A DNA stretch of 60,339 nucleotides, taken from assembly GCA_009602735.1 (NCBI GenBank), contig WELA01009072.1:55082-115420 (forward strand). Reading direction: 5' to 3'. The translations under genes and the position numbers were made by a program. Within the stretch, counting starts at the first letter, position 1. The number at the start of each line of letters is the position of its first letter. The notes under the pieces were generated by a model. The model was not told where the DNA came from. It searched no databases and saw nothing but the letters and a program-made list of their open reading frames with translations. This document shows, one piece after another, positions 56,660-60,339 of this stretch. The DNA is from Mesotaenium endlicherianum (lineage: Eukaryota > Streptophyta > Zygnematophyceae > Zygnematales > Mesotaeniaceae).

Positions 56660-59608
56660 TTGGAGATGAACGAAATGAAAGCCCAAATTAGCGATTTGCT
56701 TGAGAAAGGATGGATTGAGCCGAGCTCTTCTCCATTTGGGGCCCCCATACTCTTTGTCCAAAAGAAAGATGGGACGCTCAGGATGTGCATTGATTATCGT
56801 GCGCTGAACAACATAACGATCAAGAACCGCTATTCGTTGCCTCGCATTGATGACTTGTTTGATTCGCTGCAGGGAGCATACGTATTCTCCTCGCTCGATT
56901 TAGCCCAAGGCTATCATCAGATACGAATCACACCAAAGGATGTTCCAAAGACAGCGTTTCGTACGCCTATTGGACAGTTCCAATACAAAGTCCTAAGTTT
57001 TGGACTGACAAATGCACCAGCGACATTCCAAAGCACGATGAACGATTTGTTTAGACCTTACTTGGGAAAATTCGTCCAGGTTTACCTCGACGATATCCTC
57101 GTGTATTCAAAGAACAGGGACGAGCATTACAAGCACCTCAAGTTGGTGTTGCAAATCCTTCGTGAGCAAGAGCTATATGCTAAGCTCAAGAAATGTTCCT
57201 TCCTAAAGGATGAACTTTTGTACCTCGGACATATAGTGGGTTCGAAAGGGGTGCGCCCTGACCCAGCCAAGATTGCGTGTGTCGCAGATTGGCCTGTCCC
57301 GACAGATGTGCATACTGTTCGTTCATTCCTTGGGTTTGCAAACTACTTTCGTAAGTTTATGCAAGGTTACTCAGTGATGGCCGCGCCACTCATTGCTCTG
57401 ACAAGGAAAGATAGACTTTTCATTAGGAATGAGACTACGCAGATTGCGTTCGAGCGCATTAAGTATGCACTCACTAATGCGCCACTTCTCTCATTAGCCG
57501 ATCCCGACTTGCCTTACGAGGTAGTCGCCGATGCGTCTGGTGTTGGAGTAGGGGCTGTCCTGCTGCAGGCGGGCAAGCCTATAAGTTTTGAGAGTCGAAA
57601 GCTGACACCTGCCGAACAAAATTACTCAACGACAGAGCAGGAGCTCTGGGCAGTCATATATGCTTTAAAAACTTGGCGATGTTATTTGGAAGGCTGCAAG
57701 GGTTTGACCGTGGTCACGGACCACTGTCCAAATACCTTCTTTCAAATACAGCCAACGCTATCGAGGCGCCAGACGAGATGGTCTGAGTTCTTGCAACGAT
57801 TCCACTTTAACTGGGCGTATCGCCCTGGTCGCAATAATGTTGCGGACCCATTAAGTCGAATTCCCCTCCACCACTTGATGTTGGGGACTGTTGCTAGTTT
57901 GCAAGGACGAAATGGTCAGGTTTCGAGGGCGGCCACCCTTGATTCTGCTGTACGCCCCCAGGCGACTGGCGTTGCCTGGCCTGGTGACGCGGGCCAACCC
58001 AATTTGGATAGCGTGCAAACTTCTGAAGTACTTGACTTGCATCAACTATTTCAAGAGGGCTATCTCAAAGATCCGTTTTTCCTAGATCTCCAGGGTTCTG
58101 ACTTGAGCGGTGTAGCCGTGACGATGGACAGAATGGACAAAAGGAAAGGACACTCAGACTATACGTTTGAGGACGGTTTTTGGTGGCACAATGGGCGCAT
58201 TGCTGTCCCAGAAGGCCGAGTAAGACATGAGCTCCTACGAGAGGCGCATGACTCTCCTTACTCTGGTCATCATGGAATTACCAAAACCACACATCTTTTG
58301 CGCCGAGGGTACATTTGGCCGTCCCTCAAGGTTGATGTTACTGAGTACATCATCAACTGCGCGACATGTCAGAGGAATAAGCCGAGCCATACGTGGCCAG
58401 CTGGGAAGTTGCAACCATTAGAACTTGCCGGTGCTCCTTGGAAAAGCATAAGCCTCGACTTTGTCGTTGAATTACCTACCACCGATAGAGGACACAATGG
58501 GGTGTTAACGATCGTGGATCGTTTCACTAAGATGGTACACTTTGTAGCCACTAAACCATCACTTGATGCAGTCGAGACCGCGCGTCTCTTCGTGGATCAC
58601 GTGTTCAAGTTGCATGGTATGCCGAAAGAGATCATAATCGATCGTGATAGTCGATTTACGAGCCACTTCTGGCAGGAAGTTTGCTCGCATTTTGGCACGA
58701 ACCTTAAGATGTCAACTAGCTTCCATCCTCAGACCGATGGTCAAACAGAACGCCTGAACCGGGTTCTGCAACAGTTCCTTAGGTATTATGTGAATCCTCG
58801 TCAAGACAACTGGGACACCCTCCTGTCAGTTGCAGAGTTCGCAGTTAATAATGCTTATCAGGAAAGTGTTAAGGAAACTCCATTTTTCCTTAACTATGGA
58901 AGACATCCGCACACTCCCCTCACACGCTCGGTTCCCGGTGAGACGGGGATGTCAACCATGAGAGTACTAAGTGCACGCTTATTTGTCCACTCTCTTCAAG
59001 AGGTGCACAAGAGCGCGAAATTGGCCTTAGCCGCTGCTCGCGACCGACAGAAAATGTTCGCAGACACGCACAGGACTGAGTTAAGTTTTCAAGTTGGCAA
59101 TAAAGTACTTTTGCAAACTAAAAACCTCCAACTCAAGCACCCAGGGAAGCGCAAGCTTCTGCCTCGCTGGGTAGGCCCTTTTATCGTAACTGCAAAGGTC
59201 GGACCTGTTGCATATCGACTGGATTCGCCTAAATCCATGGGGCAAACGCATCTTGTGTTCCATGTCAGTTTACTAAAATTGTTTAGGTCCGATGGCCGCT
59301 ATCAGCCACAAGCACCAGAGTTGGAACTCGATGATGATGATAAGGCCTGGGATGTTGCAGAGGTGTTGGGACACCGCTACACCCGTCATAAGCCTCCGCG
59401 AGTGGAGCTTTTGATCAAATGGCTCGATTACGATTCCAGTTGGAATTTGTACGAACCTCAGGATGAGATCCTCCTTAATTGTAAGGATTTGGTTCAAAGA
59501 TATTGGTTACGATGGGCTCAAGCTCAAGAGCTCTGCGCTAAGGCAAGTGTGCTACCAGGCGCGCTTCGTACACCAAAGAACAAACGCAAAAGAGACGCGG
59601 CCAAGTAA
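56660..59608 (+). CDS. Chromovirus Pol: RT, RNase H, integrase, chromodomain
   Basis: The 982-codon frame follows the nonsense codon. [23 protein letters not shown] and YLDD near 57087. RNase H: VADASGVGVGAVL, ending VVTDH. Integrase: zinc-binding residues HDSPYSGHHG and CATC, core with IIDRDSRFTS and TDGQTERLN, so the catalytic Glu is intact. The C-terminal chromodomain runs about 59347-59510 (WDVAEVLGHR, LLIKWLDYD, YEPQDEILLNC). Its three aromatic cage positions are W, W and Y. Chromodomains of this kind bind methylated histone H3 and direct integration to heterochromatin. The frame itself is intact but has no usable start of its own. Confidence 0.93.
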   Translation: MEMNEMKAQISDLLEKGWIEPSSSPFGAPILFVQKKDGTLRMCIDYRALNNITIKNRYSLPRIDDLFDSLQGAYVFSSLDLAQGYHQIRITPKDVPKTAFRTPIGQFQYKVLSFGLTNAPATFQSTMNDLFRPYLGKFVQVYLDDILVYSKNRDEHYKHLKLVLQILREQELYAKLKKCSFLKDELLYLGHIVGSKGVRPDPAKIACVADWPVPTDVHTVRSFLGFANYFRKFMQGYSVMAAPLIALTRKDRLFIRNETTQIAFERIKYALTNAPLLSLADPDLPYEVVADASGVGVGAVLLQAGKPISFESRKLTPAEQNYSTTEQELWAVIYALKTWRCYLEGCKGLTVVTDHCPNTFFQIQPTLSRRQTRWSEFLQRFHFNWAYRPGRNNVADPLSRIPLHHLMLGTVASLQGRNGQVSRAATLDSAVRPQATGVAWPGDAGQPNLDSVQTSEVLDLHQLFQEGYLKDPFFLDLQGSDLSGVAVTMDRMDKRKGHSDYTFEDGFWWHNGRIAVPEGRVRHELLREAHDSPYSGHHGITKTTHLLRRGYIWPSLKVDVTEYIINCATCQRNKPSHTWPAGKLQPLELAGAPWKSISLDFVVELPTTDRGHNGVLTIVDRFTKMVHFVATKPSLDAVETARLFVDHVFKLHGMPKEIIIDRDSRFTSHFWQEVCSHFGTNLKMSTSFHPQTDGQTERLNRVLQQFLRYYVNPRQDNWDTLLSVAEFAVNNAYQESVKETPFFLNYGRHPHTPLTRSVPGETGMSTMRVLSARLFVHSLQEVHKSAKLALAAARDRQKMFADTHRTELSFQVGNKVLLQTKNLQLKHPGKRKLLPRWVGPFIVTAKVGPVAYRLDSPKSMGQTHLVFHVSLLKLFRSDGRYQPQAPELELDDDDKAWDVAEVLGHRYTRHKPPRVELLIKWLDYDSSWNLYEPQDEILLNCKDLVQRYWLRWAQAQELCAKASVLPGALRTPKNKRKRDAAK

Positions 59609-59737
59609 TCGCTCTTTTACGTCCCTGTGATGATGCATCGTCCAATCGCTCAAACCAATGTTTTCCGCTAGTCAAGGCTAGTATTGACACATTAAGACTT
59701 AAAAGACGTACGCTTAACGAGGACGTTAAGTTCTTTT

Positions 59738-59750
59738 AAGGGGGGAGGAG
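59738..59750 (+). promoter_or_regulatory. Polypurine tract of the chromovirus
   Basis: AAGGGGGGAGGAG directly precedes the 3' LTR start TGTAACG. Confidence 0.8.
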
Positions 59751-60222
59751 TGTAACGATCCGAGCTATTTTAGGCGTATTTGGGACGTTTTCCCAATTAC
59801 CTAAAGTACGTTATACTATTTATCATATTATTTGATAAATGATTGCATCATATTCAATTATTCGCCACACGTGTGTGCCGATTAATTCCTGGTCGATTGG
59901 CGAAACGACCGAGATACTATTGCAAAAAGCGTCGTAACGTAACTCGACTACTTCGCAAAAGTACGACATAATTATTCATAAAGTTACTTTGATTAATTAT
60001 GAGATGATAACTTATTAAATCATTGATTTATGAAGTTGATTTGATTGTCATTATCTCGACAATGCACAATCACAGATTTCTAATTTACGACCAGTCGTTA
60101 ATACGAACAAACCGTCGTATCAAGATACGAACAACCCGTCGTAAAGACAAACGAAACGAAATATGCAAAGTCGCTTTGCATCGACGCGGGTTCGAACCCG
60201 CGACTTGTCGTTTGAAACGTTC
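59751..60222 (+). repeat. 3' LTR of the chromovirus
   Basis: Matches 54550-55021 and then diverges. The window ends 117 bases later. Confidence 0.75.
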
Positions 60223-60249
60223 ACACCTAAACCAATTGGCCAAGTAGTT
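60176..60249 (-). other. tRNA-like sequence across the 3' LTR border (antisense)
   Basis: On the minus strand the A-box TGGCCAATTGG (60232-60242) fits the consensus. A near-perfect B-box (60188-60198, one mismatch) follows at normal tRNA spacing. The B-box side lies in the LTR and the A-box side in flanking sequence. The acceptor stem does not pair, so this is a pseudo-tRNA or tRNA-derived sequence. Confidence 0.45.
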
Positions 60250-60339
60250 ATTCGTAACTCCTGGTTCATGACGTAATGATTTGAACGCGACTCCGCGAAC
60301 AGTCGCGACTTTTCGAAAAGTCGCGAGAACGCGAAAACG
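60223..60339. other. Right edge of the window beyond the 3' LTR repeat
   Basis: It includes the tRNA-like 5' half noted above and then short inverted repeats of GTCGCGA near 60302-60326. No gene is seen. Confidence 0.4.

Larger units (their letters stand above)
54550..60222 (+). mobile_element. Chromodomain Ty3/Gypsy element (chromovirus), defective
   Basis: Two LTR-like repeats (54550-55021 and 59751-60222) start TGTAACGATCC and flank protease, RT, RNase H, integrase and chromodomain sequence. No gag or CCHC knuckle is visible between the 5' LTR and protease. A target duplication could not be found, and the sequences just outside the shared repeat differ (CGCTCC and CACACC). It sits at or in the 3' end of the second Gypsy element. 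Confidence 0.8.

Noticed and set aside
60176..60249. Functional tRNA gene on the minus strand
   Set aside because: Internal A and B boxes fit, but the acceptor stem does not pair, and the 3' half is part of a repeated LTR.
1..60339. CRISPR arrays, operons or other prokaryotic features
   Set aside because: Spliced genes, LTR retrotransposons and intron microsatellites show nuclear eukaryotic DNA; no regularly spaced repeat array was seen.

Overview
The window is eukaryotic nuclear DNA, most likely from a green-lineage alga. Three intron-rich genes occupy the left third: a CoA-synthesis fusion protein, a plant-type peroxisomal short-chain acyl-CoA oxidase (ACX4-like) and the AP-2 adaptor sigma subunit. 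The rest is dominated by Ty3/Gypsy LTR retrotransposons. A streptophyte (charophyte-grade) alga would fit, because as far as I recall retrotransposons carrying cytosine methyltransferases are known from Klebsormidium (and from dinoflagellates). The species itself is an inference.

Layout. 105-6984 (+) is the 3' part of a bifunctional CoA synthase (PPAT plus dephospho-CoA kinase) fused to a C-terminal HD-type phosphohydrolase, in eight visible exons. 9418-17996 (+) is an acyl-CoA oxidase 4-like gene in eleven visible exons, with a 334-base assembly gap that hides one more. 18795-20985 (-) is a complete six-exon AP-2 sigma gene, tail to tail with ACX4. Introns are 0.1-1.6 kb, pyrimidine-rich and full of CA/TG microsatellites.

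21683-44881 is a head-to-tail array of two copies of an unusual Gypsy element on the minus strand. Its polyprotein order is Gag (two CCHC knuckles), aspartic protease, a full C5-cytosine DNA methyltransferase, a charged linker, an in-frame UAG in a CAR-YYA readthrough context, then RT, RNase H, integrase and a C-terminal PHD finger. Copy A (left) is nearly intact, with one frameshift after the methyltransferase. Copy B (right) is decayed by many C:G to T:A changes and interrupted by a solo LTR of another family. The outer ends of the array lie inside the LTR, carry TGTCG/CGACA inverted termini and are flanked by CCAA on both sides, so the array looks like an inserted circular or concatemeric form.

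44886-48799 is flanking DNA with at most one unassigned exon-like segment. 48800-about 54549 (+) is a second Gypsy element (5' LTR, Met-tRNA-type PBS, Gag, and Pol in the -1 frame behind a slippery heptamer and hairpin). Its integrase has lost the catalytic Glu, and no 3' LTR is seen. 54550-60222 (+) is a chromodomain Gypsy element (chromovirus) without a recognisable gag, with an altered protease active site and one nonsense codon. Its LTRs end in antisense tRNA-like sequence. The three families show three states of Gag-Pol expression: stop-codon readthrough, -1 frameshifting, and a single frame broken by a stop.
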